A stretch of DNA of 64,000 nucleotides from Shewanella psychromarinicola (GTDB taxonomy: Bacteria; Pseudomonadota; Gammaproteobacteria; Enterobacterales; Shewanellaceae), in assembly GCF_003855155.1 (NCBI RefSeq), contig NZ_CP034073.1, forward strand, positions 2,666,001 through 2,730,000. Direction: 5' to 3'. Positions within the stretch are counted from its first letter, which is position 1. Every line of letters starts with the position of its first letter. The position numbers and the translations under genes are program-made. The notes under the pieces are model-generated. The model saw nothing but the letters and a program-made list of their open reading frames with translations. It was not told where the DNA came from and did not search any database. This document shows positions 9,656 through 18,869 of this stretch, one piece after another.

Positions 9656-10051
9656 CTAACCTTGCTCTTGAATATATTTTCGAATTGTATCAGCGGAGGC
9701 ATTGCCGACTGAGCAAGCAAAATATCCATCAGACCAAAAAGTATTCTCCAACCAAAATTGCTTTTTAAGGTTCGGATATCTACTCCAAATTAATCTGTTG
9801 GTTTGCTGCTTAATTCTTCTAACATGCTGCCCAACAGCATATCTTGGCGAAATCCTCAAAAGAATGTGTATGTGATCCCTATCTATTTCGATCTCTTCAA
9901 CTGAAAAGTCAGACTTCTGCGAAATATCTAGAACAGCTCTCTTCATAAACTCGCCAACTTCACCATGTAGTAGTTGCTTTCAATATTTAACAACCAGTAT
10001 TAAGTGCAGCACAATGATGTACTTACAGTGTGAATTAGTTTGGTATTCCAC
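9656..10051 (-). pseudogene. tnpA: IS200-type Y1 transposase TnpA, interrupted by a stop codon
   Basis: From a GTG at 10051 the frame reads VEYQTNSHCKYIIVLHLILVVKY, then TGA at 9980-9982, then continues in the same frame as KQLLHGEVGEF to the stop at 9656. The HUH motif (DHIHILL) and the region of the catalytic tyrosine (SDGYFACSVG) lie downstream of the stop. In this family the KY block is normally followed by arginine, so a CGA to TGA change is the simplest explanation. The 96 residues after the first downstream ATG lack the N-terminal strand and are unlikely to work. TnpA cuts and rejoins single-stranded element ends. Confidence 0.8.
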
Positions 10052-10088
10052 TTGACAATCTCAAGCTATACAGTAGTCTATACAGTAT

Positions 10089-11315
10089 ATGAAAAAACCG
10101 CTCAGATATAACTTTCGGCTCAAACCGACAGCAGAACAGGAAGCCAAACTCATTGAGTTTGGCTCATATGCTCGTGGGTTGTGGAACTTGTTGTTGTCAG
10201 AAAATCTGCGTCGTTATAGGTACGACAAAACGTTTTTGTTCTATCCAGAAATGTCAAAATTAATTAAAGAGTTAAAGGTATTCGAAGAGTTCTCTTGGTT
10301 AAAATCCTTTGATTCTGCGGCTGCACAGCAAGTGGCAAGGGATCTGGATACGGCTTTGAAAAACTCTTTTTCTAAGAGTCGGTTGCAAAAATTCCCGACG
10401 TTTAAAGTCAGCTTCAAACAGAAAAAACTGCACAATGACAGTTTTAGGTGTGTAAATAACTCGAACTGTATCCGCATCGAAAATGGTGCGGTCAGCATTC
10501 CGAAAATTGGCAAAGTACCGATTGTTTTACACCGTAAATTAGTCAGTGAAATCAAGACTGTTACTGTCCAACTATCACATGGTAAATGGAATGTATCGCT
10601 CACCCAAGAGGTTGAATGCAAGACCGCGAAGCGGGTCTTGCATTCAATTGTAGGCTACGACATTAACAGTCAGCATACGGTTGTAGGTTCGAACGGTTGG
10701 TACGCTAAAAACCCAAAAGCTCTTAAACGTTCATCAACAAAGCTAAAGCAAATTCAAGTCCAGTTGAGCCGAAGGGAAAAGGGCTCTAGTCGCTGGCATA
10801 AAACCAAATCCCGCTTAAATACACTTCACGGAAAAATCTCACGCCAACGCCTAGCGTTCGCTCACGAAGTATCATGTTCGATAGCCAAGACCAGTGATAT
10901 CATAGTGTTTGAGGATTTAAACGTGAAAGGTATGCAGCAATTTAACGGCCATATGGTGAACGATAACGTGATGGGTATGATCACTTCGCTGACTAAATAC
11001 AAAGTTGAATTGAATGGCGGTATTTACCATGAAATTGGTCGGTTTGTGAAATCGACAAGCATTTGTTATCAATGCAAACACCCGCACAAGTTTGGCCTTA
11101 TCGTGCGAGAATTTGCCTGCGAAAGCTGCGGTTTAGTCCAGTGCAGAGATTTAGCGGCAGCTAAGTCTATCGAGAACACAGGCGAAAATGATTTAATGGC
11201 GACTGGGATAGTCGCCAGGGTAACCCCCAAATTTCAGCAGAAAACATCGATTAAAACGAAAGTCTTTGAGCTATCAAAGTTTGGTGTGGGAACTGAGAAA
11301 AAAGAAGCAGCTTAG
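10089..11315 (+). CDS. tnpB: TnpB, RNA-guided RuvC nuclease of the IS605 element
   Basis: This 408-residue protein keeps the residues needed for nuclease activity. The three RuvC acids are D191 (in GYDINS), E275 (in VFEDLNVKGM) and D354 (in CRDLAAAKS). A four-cysteine zinc finger (CYQC and CESC, about 330-350) lies between the last two. TnpB proteins are guided by an omega-RNA from the right end of the element and cut at its empty sites, which helps to keep the element. Unlike tnpA, the frame is uninterrupted. Residues 175-186 are encoded by a perfect palindrome (see 10612-10647) that looks inserted. A guide RNA would be expected over the last part of tnpB and the right-end hairpin. Confidence 0.88.
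   Translation: MKKPLRYNFRLKPTAEQEAKLIEFGSYARGLWNLLLSENLRRYRYDKTFLFYPEMSKLIKELKVFEEFSWLKSFDSAAAQQVARDLDTALKNSFSKSRLQKFPTFKVSFKQKKLHNDSFRCVNNSNCIRIENGAVSIPKIGKVPIVLHRKLVSEIKTVTVQLSHGKWNVSLTQEVECKTAKRVLHSIVGYDINSQHTVVGSNGWYAKNPKALKRSSTKLKQIQVQLSRREKGSSRWHKTKSRLNTLHGKISRQRLAFAHEVSCSIAKTSDIIVFEDLNVKGMQQFNGHMVNDNVMGMITSLTKYKVELNGGIYHEIGRFVKSTSICYQCKHPHKFGLIVREFACESCGLVQCRDLAAAKSIENTGENDLMATGIVARVTPKFQQKTSIKTKVFELSKFGVGTEKKEAA
10612..10647. repeat. 36-bp palindrome inside tnpB
   Basis: Arms of 14 bp (10612-10625 and 10634-10647) pair perfectly around the loop GCGAAGCG. It is read in frame as VECKTAKRVLHS just before RuvC motif I. The loop carries the same GCGAAGCG core as the IS ends and the CTAG hairpin cluster near 18.6 kb. 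Confidence 0.8.
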
Positions 11316-11339
11316 TCGTTAAAAGCTAGATTGCAGAAG

Positions 11340-11371
11340 CCCCGTGATCAGAGCGAAGCGAAGTCGCGGGG
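11340..11371. repeat. IS right-end hairpin and omega-RNA scaffold region
   Basis: CCCCGTGA (11340-11347) pairs with TCGCGGGG (11364-11371) around AGAGCGAAGCG, matching the left end. In IS605 elements the guide RNA ends here and its guide is copied from the flanking DNA beyond the element, here the sequence after about 11375. Confidence 0.7.
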
Positions 11372-11412
11372 TAATTCATTGGCATCAACTATCAATCATC
11401 ATCACAAAAGCA

Positions 11413-13278
11413 TTAAGCTATAAACGCTTGGATCTGCGCTAAAATCCCTGCAGCATCAAGTTGCAGTTCTGCAGTAATTTCATCTGGTGCGCCGTGTTGA
11501 ATAAACTCATCTGGCAAACCAATTTGTAGTACAGGCTTTACGATACGCATTTTGTGTAATGCTTCAAGCACTCCAGAACCTGCGCCGCCCATAATGGCGT
11601 TTTCTTCAACGGTAATGATAACATCATGGCTATTTGCGAGCTGTTCAAGCAAGCTTAAATCAAGTGGCTTAACAAAGCGCATATCGGCGACGGTCGCATC
11701 CAGTTTTTCTGCTGCGTCTGTCGCTGCGGCAAGTGTGGTGCCAAAGTTTACAATGGCAATTTTTTGCCCTTGACGCGTTAAGACCCCTTTACCGATAGGT
11801 ATTTTCGTCATATGTTCAACTTGTTCTGCACCGGTCGCAAAACCTCGAGGGTACCGCACTGCGGTAGGGCCATCTTGATAACAATAACCGGTATAGAGCA
11901 TTTGACGGCATTCGTTTTCATCTGATGGCGCCATAATGATCATATTGGGAACACAGCGCATAAAGCTTAAATCGAACGCACCTTGATGTGTAGGGCCATC
12001 AGCGCCAACAATGCCACCACGATCGATCGCAAACAATACAGGCAAGCGTTGCAAAGCCACGTCGTGGATAAACTGGTCATATCCGCGTTGTAAAAAAGTT
12101 GAGTAAATCGCCACTACAGGTTTTAACCCTTCGCAGGCAAACCCTGCAGATAACGTTACTGCATGCTGTTCAGCAATAGCCGCATCGAAATATTGTTTTG
12201 GGAATCGTTGTGAAAATTCAACCATCCCAGAACCTTCACGCATAGCCGGTGTAATCGCGACTAACTTGTCGTCTTGTTCCGCCATGTCGCATAACCATTT
12301 ACCGAACACTTCCGAGAATGTCGGTAAACCTGGTTTAGTTGTGGGTTTTTTAAATTGGCTTGGATCGAATTTAGGCACCGCGTGCCAGCCAATCGGATCT
12401 TTTTCCGCAGGCTCATAACCACGACCCTTTTTGGTCATGATATGCAACATTTGTGGGCCTTTGAGGTTGCGCATATTGCGCATAGTTTCAACGAGCGAAT
12501 CGACATCGTGACCATCAATTGGGCCGATATAATTGAACCCTAACTCTTCAAATAATGTTGCGGGCACCACCATGCCTTTAAGATGTTCTTCAGTGCGTTT
12601 AGCCATTTCTTTAATGACAGGCAGGCCTTTAAGCACTTTTTTACTGTTTTCTCTAATGGTGGTGTAAAAACGACCTGACATAAGCTGGGCAAGGTGATTG
12701 TTGAGTGCGCCAACATTTTCAGAAATCGACATTTCATTATCATTGAGCACCACAAGCATATCATTGTGTAAATCGCCCGCATGATTCATGGCTTCAAATA
12801 CCATACCGCCTGTCATGGCACCATCGCCAATAACGGCCACAACTTTTCGCCCAACCGCTTCTTTTTCTGCGGCTATCGCCATCCCCAATGCTGCACTGAT
12901 AGACGTGCCTGAGTGACCGACACTAAAGGTGTCATATGGGCTTTCCTCACGCCATGGGAATGGATGCAGACCATTTTTTTGTCGAATGGTGTGCATTTGT
13001 TCGCGGCGATCAGTGAGGATTTTATGTGGGTAAGCTTGATGTCCTACATCCCACACTAACCGATCAAATGGGGTGTTGTAGACATAATGAAGTGCCACAG
13101 TTAATTCAACTGTGCCTAAGCCAGAAGCAAAATGTCCGCTTGAAATACCAACGGACTGAAGTAAGAATTGTCTCAATTCATCAGAGACTTGTGGAAGTAA
13201 ACCTTGAGGTAACTTCCTTAATTCTTCTGGTGTATTAGCTTTCGCTAGTACTGGAAATTTAGAAATATCAAAAATCAT
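11413..13278 (-). CDS. dxs: 1-deoxy-D-xylulose-5-phosphate synthase
   Basis: 621 residues from the ATG at 13278 ([12 protein letters not shown]); the longer frame to 13341 would overlap ispA and adds no family sequence. It condenses pyruvate with glyceraldehyde 3-phosphate using thiamine diphosphate, the first step of the MEP isoprenoid pathway. Visible signatures are [42 protein letters not shown], the TPP motif [18 protein letters not shown], and the transketolase C-terminal blocks [13 protein letters not shown] and DGPTHQG. It lies 22 bp downstream of ispA, so both are probably transcribed with xseB. Confidence 0.98.
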   Translation of the reverse strand: MIFDISKFPVLAKANTPEELRKLPQGLLPQVSDELRQFLLQSVGISSGHFASGLGTVELTVALHYVYNTPFDRLVWDVGHQAYPHKILTDRREQMHTIRQKNGLHPFPWREESPYDTFSVGHSGTSISAALGMAIAAEKEAVGRKVVAVIGDGAMTGGMVFEAMNHAGDLHNDMLVVLNDNEMSISENVGALNNHLAQLMSGRFYTTIRENSKKVLKGLPVIKEMAKRTEEHLKGMVVPATLFEELGFNYIGPIDGHDVDSLVETMRNMRNLKGPQMLHIMTKKGRGYEPAEKDPIGWHAVPKFDPSQFKKPTTKPGLPTFSEVFGKWLCDMAEQDDKLVAITPAMREGSGMVEFSQRFPKQYFDAAIAEQHAVTLSAGFACEGLKPVVAIYSTFLQRGYDQFIHDVALQRLPVLFAIDRGGIVGADGPTHQGAFDLSFMRCVPNMIIMAPSDENECRQMLYTGYCYQDGPTAVRYPRGFATGAEQVEHMTKIPIGKGVLTRQGQKIAIVNFGTTLAAATDAAEKLDATVADMRFVKPLDLSLLEQLANSHDVIITVEENAIMGGAGSGVLEALHKMRIVKPVLQIGLPDEFIQHGAPDEITAELQLDAAGILAQIQAFIA

Positions 13279-13300
13279 AGCGAGATTTTCTGACTCTTTA

Positions 13301-14182
13301 TTATAATCTTCGCTCAATAATATAGTGGGCGAAGTCTGCAATTAACTGACTATTATATGGTAATTTAGTCAGCGCTGATAGTGCATCTTGTATTAGTTGT
13401 TCTGCACAGGCTTTGGCACCATCGAGACCTAATAGTTTAGGAAAAGTGCTTTTGTTGGATTGTTCATCACTGCCTTGTGGTTTGCCTAACTCTTCGGTGC
13501 TTGCGGTAATATCTAAGATATCGTCTTGCACTTGAAAGGCCAATCCAAGGCTTTGGGCGTATTTCATCATCAGTTGATAGTGCTCATCGGGTAAATCTGC
13601 CGCAATTAAAGCAAGTTCGACGGCACAACTGATTAACGCGCCGGTTTTTTTATTATGTAATTCGGTTAATCGGTCTAAATCTATACGGTGATCGGTGGCA
13701 CTCAGATCAATCGCTTGCCCACCGCACATTCCTCGATATCCAGAGGCTTTTGCTAATGCCCTGACCATGGCCAATTGTTGTTCAGGTCGTAAATCGTTAC
13801 ACGGTGCGGTGATTATTTCAAAGGCCAATGTTTGCAGCGCGTCACCAGCTAAAATGGCGTTAGCTTCATTAAATGCAATATGAACCGTGGGTTGACCGCG
13901 TCGGAGTGCATCATTGTCCATGGCCGGTAAGTCATCGTGTATTAACGAGTAAGCATGAATACACTCAATGGCTGCGGCGGCTTTATCAAGTGCATTAATA
14001 TTGACGCCAAGCATGTCACCCACACTATAGACCAAAAATGGCCTGATGCGTTTGCCGCCTAATAATGCACCATGAAGCATTGCCGCCTTTAAGTCTGGTG
14101 CAGCACCATCAAGCTGGCTTAAATGCTCGTTAAGAATAGTATTAACGCGCTTTTGGTATTTTGTTATCGCTTTAGCTAACAC
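13301..14182 (-). CDS. ispA: Farnesyl diphosphate synthase (geranyltranstransferase)
   Basis: 293 residues, the usual size for IspA. The first aspartate-rich motif is DDLPAMD (83-89) followed by RRGQPTVH; the second is QDDILD (about 216-221). [11 protein letters not shown] and [13 protein letters not shown] are further family blocks. It adds isopentenyl diphosphate units to make C15 farnesyl diphosphate, using the C5 units produced from the Dxs pathway. The order xseB-ispA-dxs is the classical gammaproteobacterial cluster. Confidence 0.97.
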   Translation of the reverse strand: MLAKAITKYQKRVNTILNEHLSQLDGAAPDLKAAMLHGALLGGKRIRPFLVYSVGDMLGVNINALDKAAAAIECIHAYSLIHDDLPAMDNDALRRGQPTVHIAFNEANAILAGDALQTLAFEIITAPCNDLRPEQQLAMVRALAKASGYRGMCGGQAIDLSATDHRIDLDRLTELHNKKTGALISCAVELALIAADLPDEHYQLMMKYAQSLGLAFQVQDDILDITASTEELGKPQGSDEQSNKSTFPKLLGLDGAKACAEQLIQDALSALTKLPYNSQLIADFAHYIIERRL

Positions 14183-14220
14183 GTATCAAGACCTATTATT
14201 CAATAACACTATGTTGACGA

Positions 14221-14457
14221 TTATTCACTTTCTATAGTGAACGGTGCTAATTCAGCATCATCTTCATTTAATAAGATAGAGACTTTTTGCTGTGCTTGTT
14301 CAAGCTTTCCTTGGCTTTGACGGACTAACTTAATGCCTCGCTCAAATTGTTTAAGCGCGTCATCGAGCGACACTTCACCTTGCTCTAAATGAGCAACAAT
14401 GGTTTCAAGCTCAGTTAATGATTGTTCAAAACTGAGATTTTCTGGTTTTTTAGCCAC
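14221..14457 (-). CDS. xseB: Exodeoxyribonuclease VII small subunit
   Basis: 78 residues from a GTG at 14457 (reads as MAKKPENLSFEQSL). An AAAGGAAT ribosome site lies 8 nt upstream and inside the longer frame that starts at 14475, so the GTG is preferred. The core LETIVAHLEQGEVSLDDALKQFERG is diagnostic. XseB binds the large subunit XseA to form the nuclease that degrades single-stranded DNA to oligonucleotides; xseA is not in the window. Confidence 0.95.
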   Translation of the reverse strand: MAKKPENLSFEQSLTELETIVAHLEQGEVSLDDALKQFERGIKLVRQSQGKLEQAQQKVSILLNEDDAELAPFTIESE

Positions 14458-14587
14458 GATTATTATTCCTTTCATTCAGCGTGAGACAAGGTATATCAGC
14501 CCAGCGTATCGGTCAAATACAGTCGCTGGTTATTTGCTCAACAGCACGCTTTGTTATTGAATTTTGTTTAGAATGTGCAAAACAGGC

Positions 14588-14614
14588 TAAACTTGCGCCA
14601 AGTTTGACCGATAA
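14588..14614 (+). promoter_or_regulatory. Sigma-28 (FliA) promoter for pomAB
   Basis: TAAA at 14588-14591, then 15 bp, then ACCGATAA at 14607-14614. This matches the flagellar consensus TAAA-15-GCCGATAA at all but one position. It lies 180 bp upstream of the stator gene pomA and points toward it. Confidence 0.75.
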
Positions 14615-14794
14615 GACGTTAGGGTTTGAAATAGATAGCGTAAATTAGTATTGAATTTTTTACTGTAATACATAACGATGGGCAATGTGATTTGTATCAA
14701 TAGATGCCAGAATGTTCGACTTATTTAATTTGTACGACTAGCGCGATAAAATAGCACAAAGAAGCAGCGTGATGACTGCGATTGAGGAGAGGTT

Positions 14795-15562
14795 GTGGAT
14801 TTAGCTACCCTAATAGGTATTATCGGTGCTTTTGCATTTATTATTGGCGCGATGATCACCAGTGGAGGTCTCGGATTATTTATCAATGTACCGTCAATTT
14901 TGATTGTTGTAGCAGGCTCTTTATTTGTTGTGATGATGAAATTTAACCTACAGCAATTTTTGGGTTCGATAAAGATTGGTATGAAAGCCTTCATGTTTAA
15001 ATTAGATAAACCTGAAGATTTGATTGAGCAGTCTGTCACTATGGCAGATGCTGCCCGTAAAGGCGGATTTTTAGCACTAGAAGAGGCGGTCATTACCAAC
15101 AGTTTTATGCAAAAAGCTATCGATATGCTAGTTGATGGTCATGATGGGGATGTGGTGCGTAACGCGCTTGAAAGAGATATAGCGTTGACCGAAGACCGCC
15201 ACAAAACTGGGATTAGTATTTTTAAAGCCATGGGTGATGTAGCCCCCGCGATGGGAATGATTGGTACGCTGGTTGGTTTGGTGGCTATGTTATCTAACAT
15301 GGACGACCCAAAATCGATTGGACCCGCAATGGCGGTTGCATTGTTAACCACTCTTTATGGCGCGATAATTGCCAACATGATCGCCATCCCAATGGCGGAT
15401 AAATTATCATTGCGTATGAATGAAGAATTGCTTAACCGTAATTTAATTATGGACGCGGTATTAGCGATTCAAGATGGACAAAACCCCCGGGTGATTGAAG
15501 GTTTCTTGAAGAATTACTTGGCTGAAAAATCGCGTGAAATCGATACAACGGACGGAGAGTAA
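14795..15562 (+). CDS. pomA: Flagellar motor stator protein PomA (sodium type)
   Basis: 255 residues from a GTG at 14795 with a GAGGAGAGG ribosome site. Four membrane segments are apparent (about 4-22, 28-48, 148-172 and 182-203) with a cytoplasmic loop between the second and third that contacts the rotor. The blocks ATLIGIIGAFAFIIGAM and MGDVAPAMGMIGTLVGLVAML are typical of sodium-type PomA. With PomB it forms the stator that couples ion flow to flagellar torque. A sigma-28 promoter lies upstream, consistent with late flagellar expression, although no other flagellar genes are in the window. Confidence 0.95.
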   Translation: MDLATLIGIIGAFAFIIGAMITSGGLGLFINVPSILIVVAGSLFVVMMKFNLQQFLGSIKIGMKAFMFKLDKPEDLIEQSVTMADAARKGGFLALEEAVITNSFMQKAIDMLVDGHDGDVVRNALERDIALTEDRHKTGISIFKAMGDVAPAMGMIGTLVGLVAMLSNMDDPKSIGPAMAVALLTTLYGAIIANMIAIPMADKLSLRMNEELLNRNLIMDAVLAIQDGQNPRVIEGFLKNYLAEKSREIDTTDGE

Positions 15563-15565
15563 CTC

Positions 15566-16492
15566 ATGGCTAAGACCAAGTGTGATTGTCCACCTGCGGG
15601 TGCCCCTATGTGGCTGGCCACCTTTGCTGACCTAATGTCTTTGCTGATGTGTTTCTTCGTGTTGCTGTTAGCGTTCTCTGAAATGGACGTAATGAAGTTT
15701 AAACAAATCGCCGGCTCAATGAAGTATGCATTTGGGGTGCAAAACAAAGTTGAAATAAAAGACATTCCTAAGGGGACATCGGTTATCGCGCTTGAATTTC
15801 GCCCTGGTAGACCCGATCCCACGCCAATTGAGATCATTAATCAACAAACCAATGAAATGACTCAACCGACCATTGAATATCAGGCCGGTGAAGAGGACAG
15901 TGCGGGGGGTACTCAAAAGCAAAGTGGTGAACAGCGTGGTGGTAATGCCGCTGCTACGGCTCAGCAAGAAGCTGAAGCTATTAAAAAAGCGGCCGCATCT
16001 GCGCAAGAAAATATAAATGATCAAGTGAAAAGAATGGCTGAGAAGCTCAACGAAGAAATTATTGATGGTGCCATTGAAATTGAATCTTTAGGTCAGCAAA
16101 TTATAATTCGTATTCGTGAGAAAGGCTCATTTACTTCTGGTTCTGGCTTTTTACAACCTAAGTTTAAACCGATTGTGCGTTCAATTGGTGAGTTATTAAA
16201 AGATGTTCCTGGGATTGTTACGGTATCGGGTCATACTGACGGTGCTGATATCAGTAATGAGCTTTATAGTTCAAACTGGGCGCTATCAAGTCAACGCGCT
16301 GTTTCGGTGGCTCATGAATTAAGAACAGTCACTGGTTTTGATGAATCAAGGATGAAAGTGGTTGGAGAGGCTTCTAATCGACCTTTGGTACCCAATGATT
16401 CTAAAGAGAATCAAGCTCGAAATCGGCGTGTTGAAATTGCCATTGAACAAGGTAAAGCGAAACAATCGAATGAAATTATAGTGACTCAATAG
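15566..16492 (+). CDS. pomB: Flagellar motor stator protein PomB
   Basis: 308 residues, starting 3 bp after pomA. A short cytoplasmic tail is followed by one membrane segment (about 16-40) with the ion-binding aspartate D22 in ATFADLMSLLMCFFVLLLAFSEMD. A linker rich in Gln, Glu and Ala spans about 90-160. The C-terminal OmpA-like peptidoglycan-binding domain shows VSGHTDGADISNELYSSNWALSSQRA and NQARNRRVEIAI. It anchors the stator to the cell wall and conducts sodium with PomA. CDCPPAGAP at the N-terminus is typical of PomB rather than MotB. Confidence 0.95.
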   Translation: MAKTKCDCPPAGAPMWLATFADLMSLLMCFFVLLLAFSEMDVMKFKQIAGSMKYAFGVQNKVEIKDIPKGTSVIALEFRPGRPDPTPIEIINQQTNEMTQPTIEYQAGEEDSAGGTQKQSGEQRGGNAAATAQQEAEAIKKAAASAQENINDQVKRMAEKLNEEIIDGAIEIESLGQQIIIRIREKGSFTSGSGFLQPKFKPIVRSIGELLKDVPGIVTVSGHTDGADISNELYSSNWALSSQRAVSVAHELRTVTGFDESRMKVVGEASNRPLVPNDSKENQARNRRVEIAIEQGKAKQSNEIIVTQ

Positions 16493-16516
16493 CTCGTCAT
16501 CAAAGGATAGGCATAA

Positions 16517-16553
16517 GCGCAATCTTTGCAGGTTACAGAGATTGTGCTTTTTT
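16517..16553 (+). terminator. Intrinsic terminator of pomAB
   Basis: GCGCAATCT pairs with AGATTGTGC (one G-U pair) around a 13-nt loop, followed by six T, 24 bp after the pomB stop. Confidence 0.8.
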
Positions 16554-16807
16554 GTATTAGAAATGTGCTGTAACAGCGGTTTTGCTGAGAAATAACAGAT
16601 AAAAAAGTGAATATGTTTGGTTAATAGGCATCATTTGGTATGATCCGCGAATTATTGCTTACGCTTTGCTATATGCTGGATTACCTATGTTAATCAAGTA
16701 GACAAGGTTTTGCTATTTTTTTTAATTTATTATCAAAGTGTTACCATCTTTTTGTCTAGCAATGCTGAATGCTGAGCTATTGTGGTGGTGATACCTGCGG
16801 ACGCCCC

Positions 16808-18262
16808 ATGAAGTTTATTGTAAAGCTGTACCCTGAAATTATGATGAAGAGCAAGTCGGTAAGAATGCGCTTTACCAAAATGCTCGAAACCAATATCCGT
16901 AATGTACTTAAAAAAGTGGATGACGATGCCAAAGTACAACGTTTATATGATCGTATTTTAGTTAATGTACCTGCCGATAAACCGGAATTATGTGATGCTT
17001 TTGCAGAGCGTTTAGCTTGTATTCCAGGTATTGCTCACGTTGTGCAAGTGAGTGAGTACAGTTTTGATTCGATAGATCATATTTATCAGCAGGCTTTACC
17101 AAGGTATCGTGATGAAATTGCAGGTAAAACATTTTGTGTTCGCGTAAAACGTTCTGGTAATCATGATTTTAATTCAATCGATGTTGAGCGTTATGTGGGT
17201 GGGGGGTTAAACCAGCACACAGAGGCGCTTGGGGTAAAGCTTAAAAACCCTGATGTGACCGTTAATCTTGAAATCAATCAAGATAAGCTTTACATGGTCG
17301 AGCGTCGTATTGAAGGACTAGGCGGTTTCCCTATGGCGACCCAAGAAGATGTATTGTCGCTTATTTCGGGCGGTTTTGATTCTGGCGTGTCGAGTTTTCA
17401 GTTTATTAAGAAAGGCGCCCGTACCCATTACTGTTTCTTTAATTTAGGTGGCGCTCAACACGAAATTGGCGTTAAGCAAGTGGCTTATCACTTGTGGAAA
17501 AAGTATGGTGAGTCGCACAAAGTACGTTTTGTGTCAGTGCCATTTGAGCCTGTGGTTGAAGAGATCCTTGAACGTATTGATAACGGTCAGATGGGGGTTG
17601 TACTTAAGCGTATGATGATGCGCGCTGCAACGCGTATTGCGGACAAATTCGGCATTCAAGCGTTAGTCACGGGAGAAAGCTTAGGTCAGGTATCGAGTCA
17701 AACGCTGACCAACTTGAATGTGATTGACCGCAGCACTGAGTTATTGATTTTACGCCCACTTATCGCAATGGACAAACAAGACATTATTAATCAGAGCCGT
17801 GTGATTGGCACTGAAGAATTTGCTAAGTCTATTCCTGAGTATTGTGGTGTTATTTCACAAAAGCCGACGGTTAAAGCGGTATTGTCTAAGATTGAAGCTG
17901 AAGAGCTTAAGTTTTCTGAAGACTTGATTGATCGCATCATTGAGTCTGCAGTGGTGATGGATGTTCGTGATATTGAAGCGGAGATGGATCAACAAGTGAC
18001 TGAAACCGAAACAGTTAAAGATGTGGCGTCAGGCGAAATCATTATTGACGTTCGTGCACCTGAAGAAGAAGAAAAAGATCCATTATCAATTGATAATGTG
18101 ATGATTAAAGCGATCCCATTCTTTAAATTAGCGACCCAATTTGCTGATTTAGATAGCTCTAAAACGTATCTATTATATTGTGATCGTGGGGTAATGAGTA
18201 AACTGCAGGCCTTATACCTTGTTGAGAAGGGCTATACGAACGTAAAAGTGTATCGTCCTTAG
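16808..18262 (+). CDS. thiI: tRNA sulfurtransferase ThiI
   Basis: 484 residues from the ATG at 16808 ([20 protein letters not shown]); an in-frame start at 16769 only adds non-family residues. Domains are an N-terminal ferredoxin-like part, THUMP (about 60-165), a PP-loop ATPase with SGGFDSGVS (187-195), and a C-terminal rhodanese domain with the persulfide cysteine in [11 protein letters not shown] (about 457). It makes 4-thiouridine at tRNA position 8 and supplies sulfur for the thiazole of thiamine. The rhodanese extension places it in the gammaproteobacterial type that can serve both pathways. It is transcribed alone. Confidence 0.97.
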   Translation: MKFIVKLYPEIMMKSKSVRMRFTKMLETNIRNVLKKVDDDAKVQRLYDRILVNVPADKPELCDAFAERLACIPGIAHVVQVSEYSFDSIDHIYQQALPRYRDEIAGKTFCVRVKRSGNHDFNSIDVERYVGGGLNQHTEALGVKLKNPDVTVNLEINQDKLYMVERRIEGLGGFPMATQEDVLSLISGGFDSGVSSFQFIKKGARTHYCFFNLGGAQHEIGVKQVAYHLWKKYGESHKVRFVSVPFEPVVEEILERIDNGQMGVVLKRMMMRAATRIADKFGIQALVTGESLGQVSSQTLTNLNVIDRSTELLILRPLIAMDKQDIINQSRVIGTEEFAKSIPEYCGVISQKPTVKAVLSKIEAEELKFSEDLIDRIIESAVVMDVRDIEAEMDQQVTETETVKDVASGEIIIDVRAPEEEEKDPLSIDNVMIKAIPFFKLATQFADLDSSKTYLLYCDRGVMSKLQALYLVEKGYTNVKVYRP

Positions 18263-18306
18263 ACTTTGTGTGAGTGATGCTGTCGATTATGACCGTATCC
18301 ACCCTA

Positions 18307-18356
18307 ATCGCCCGCATAAAAAACCGCATTGAATGCGTTTTTTTTATGCGGGCGAT
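18307..18356. terminator. Nested-hairpin terminator after thiI
   Basis: An outer pair ATCGCCCGCAT/ATGCGGGCGAT (18307-18317, 18346-18356) encloses a shorter CGCATT/AATGCG hairpin followed by eight T. The inner hairpin looks like the working terminator. Confidence 0.8.
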
Positions 18357-18402
18357 ACGACCATGTCGGCGTTATTTAAATCGGTAAGTTAATGTACCTA
18401 AA

Positions 18403-18425
18403 TGCTGGCTAATAAACGGTTATCA
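18403..18425 (+). repeat. Fragment of the ~200-bp dispersed repeat (copy a)
   Basis: Only the left end is present: CTAATAAACGGTTATCA, matching the copies at 41.3 kb and 58.5 kb. The sequence then changes abruptly into the CTAG hairpin cluster. Confidence 0.55.
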
Positions 18426-18427
18426 CC

Positions 18428-18765
18428 TTCGAAGACGCTTCGCTGCTAGATGCTAGAAATAGGGCGCCTGCGGCTGCGAAAATTTAGATGACAATTTAAG
18501 AGCCTAGAGCTCTACGCTGCTAGGACGCTACGCGGCTAGAGGCTATACAATCAACAGCCAAGCAGTGCTAGATGACAAGCCAATATCCTAGTCGCGCAGC
18601 GACTCAATCTTAGCAGCGAAGCTGTCCCTAGAAGCGCAGAGATCCTAGCAGGACAAAGTCCGCTCTAGCAGCGAAGCGAACCTAGCAATGACGAAGTCAC
18701 GTCCTAGAAGCGCAGCGATCCTAGCAGGACGAAGTCCGCTCTAGCAGCGCAGCGACCCTAGTGAT
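18428..18765. repeat. Cluster of CTAG-bounded mini-hairpins
   Basis: Some 15 CTAG tetranucleotides occur in about 340 bp, dividing it into units of 16-30 bp. Most units hold a small perfect hairpin with a three-base loop, for example CAGC-GAA-GCTG, GGAC-GAA-GTCC, TGAC-GAA-GTCA and TCGC-GCA-GCGA. No open frame or promoter is apparent. The architecture resembles bacterial REP elements, where a tetranucleotide sits at the foot of a hairpin recognised by a TnpA-like protein. Confidence 0.75.
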
Positions 18766-18869
18766 GTTGTCAATGATGCTAATTTACCCAAACACAGTGT
18801 GCTTTACAAACGACATAAAAATAACGATAATCATTAGAAAAACTAATTAAAAATGAGGGGTTGATCACT

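Larger units (their letters stand above)
9605..11376. mobile_element. IS200/IS605-family insertion sequence (IS605 organisation)
   Basis: Divergent tnpA (minus) and tnpB (plus) genes lie between two matching subterminal hairpins at 9610-9642 and 11340-11371. This is the layout of IS605-group elements, which move as single strands by a Y1 HUH transposase and have no terminal inverted repeats or target duplication. The element sits between grpE and dxs. Exact ends are uncertain because the cleavage sites cannot be read without an empty-site comparison. tnpA has a nonsense codon, so this copy probably cannot move itself. Confidence 0.85.

Noticed and set aside
16517..16553. Possible riboswitch between pomB and thiI
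   Set aside because: The hairpin is a simple terminator with a T-run, and no conserved THI-box pattern was found before thiI.
18428..18765. CRISPR or tRNA cluster
   Set aside because: Units vary in length and sequence and carry no constant repeat; the hairpins are far too small for tRNA.
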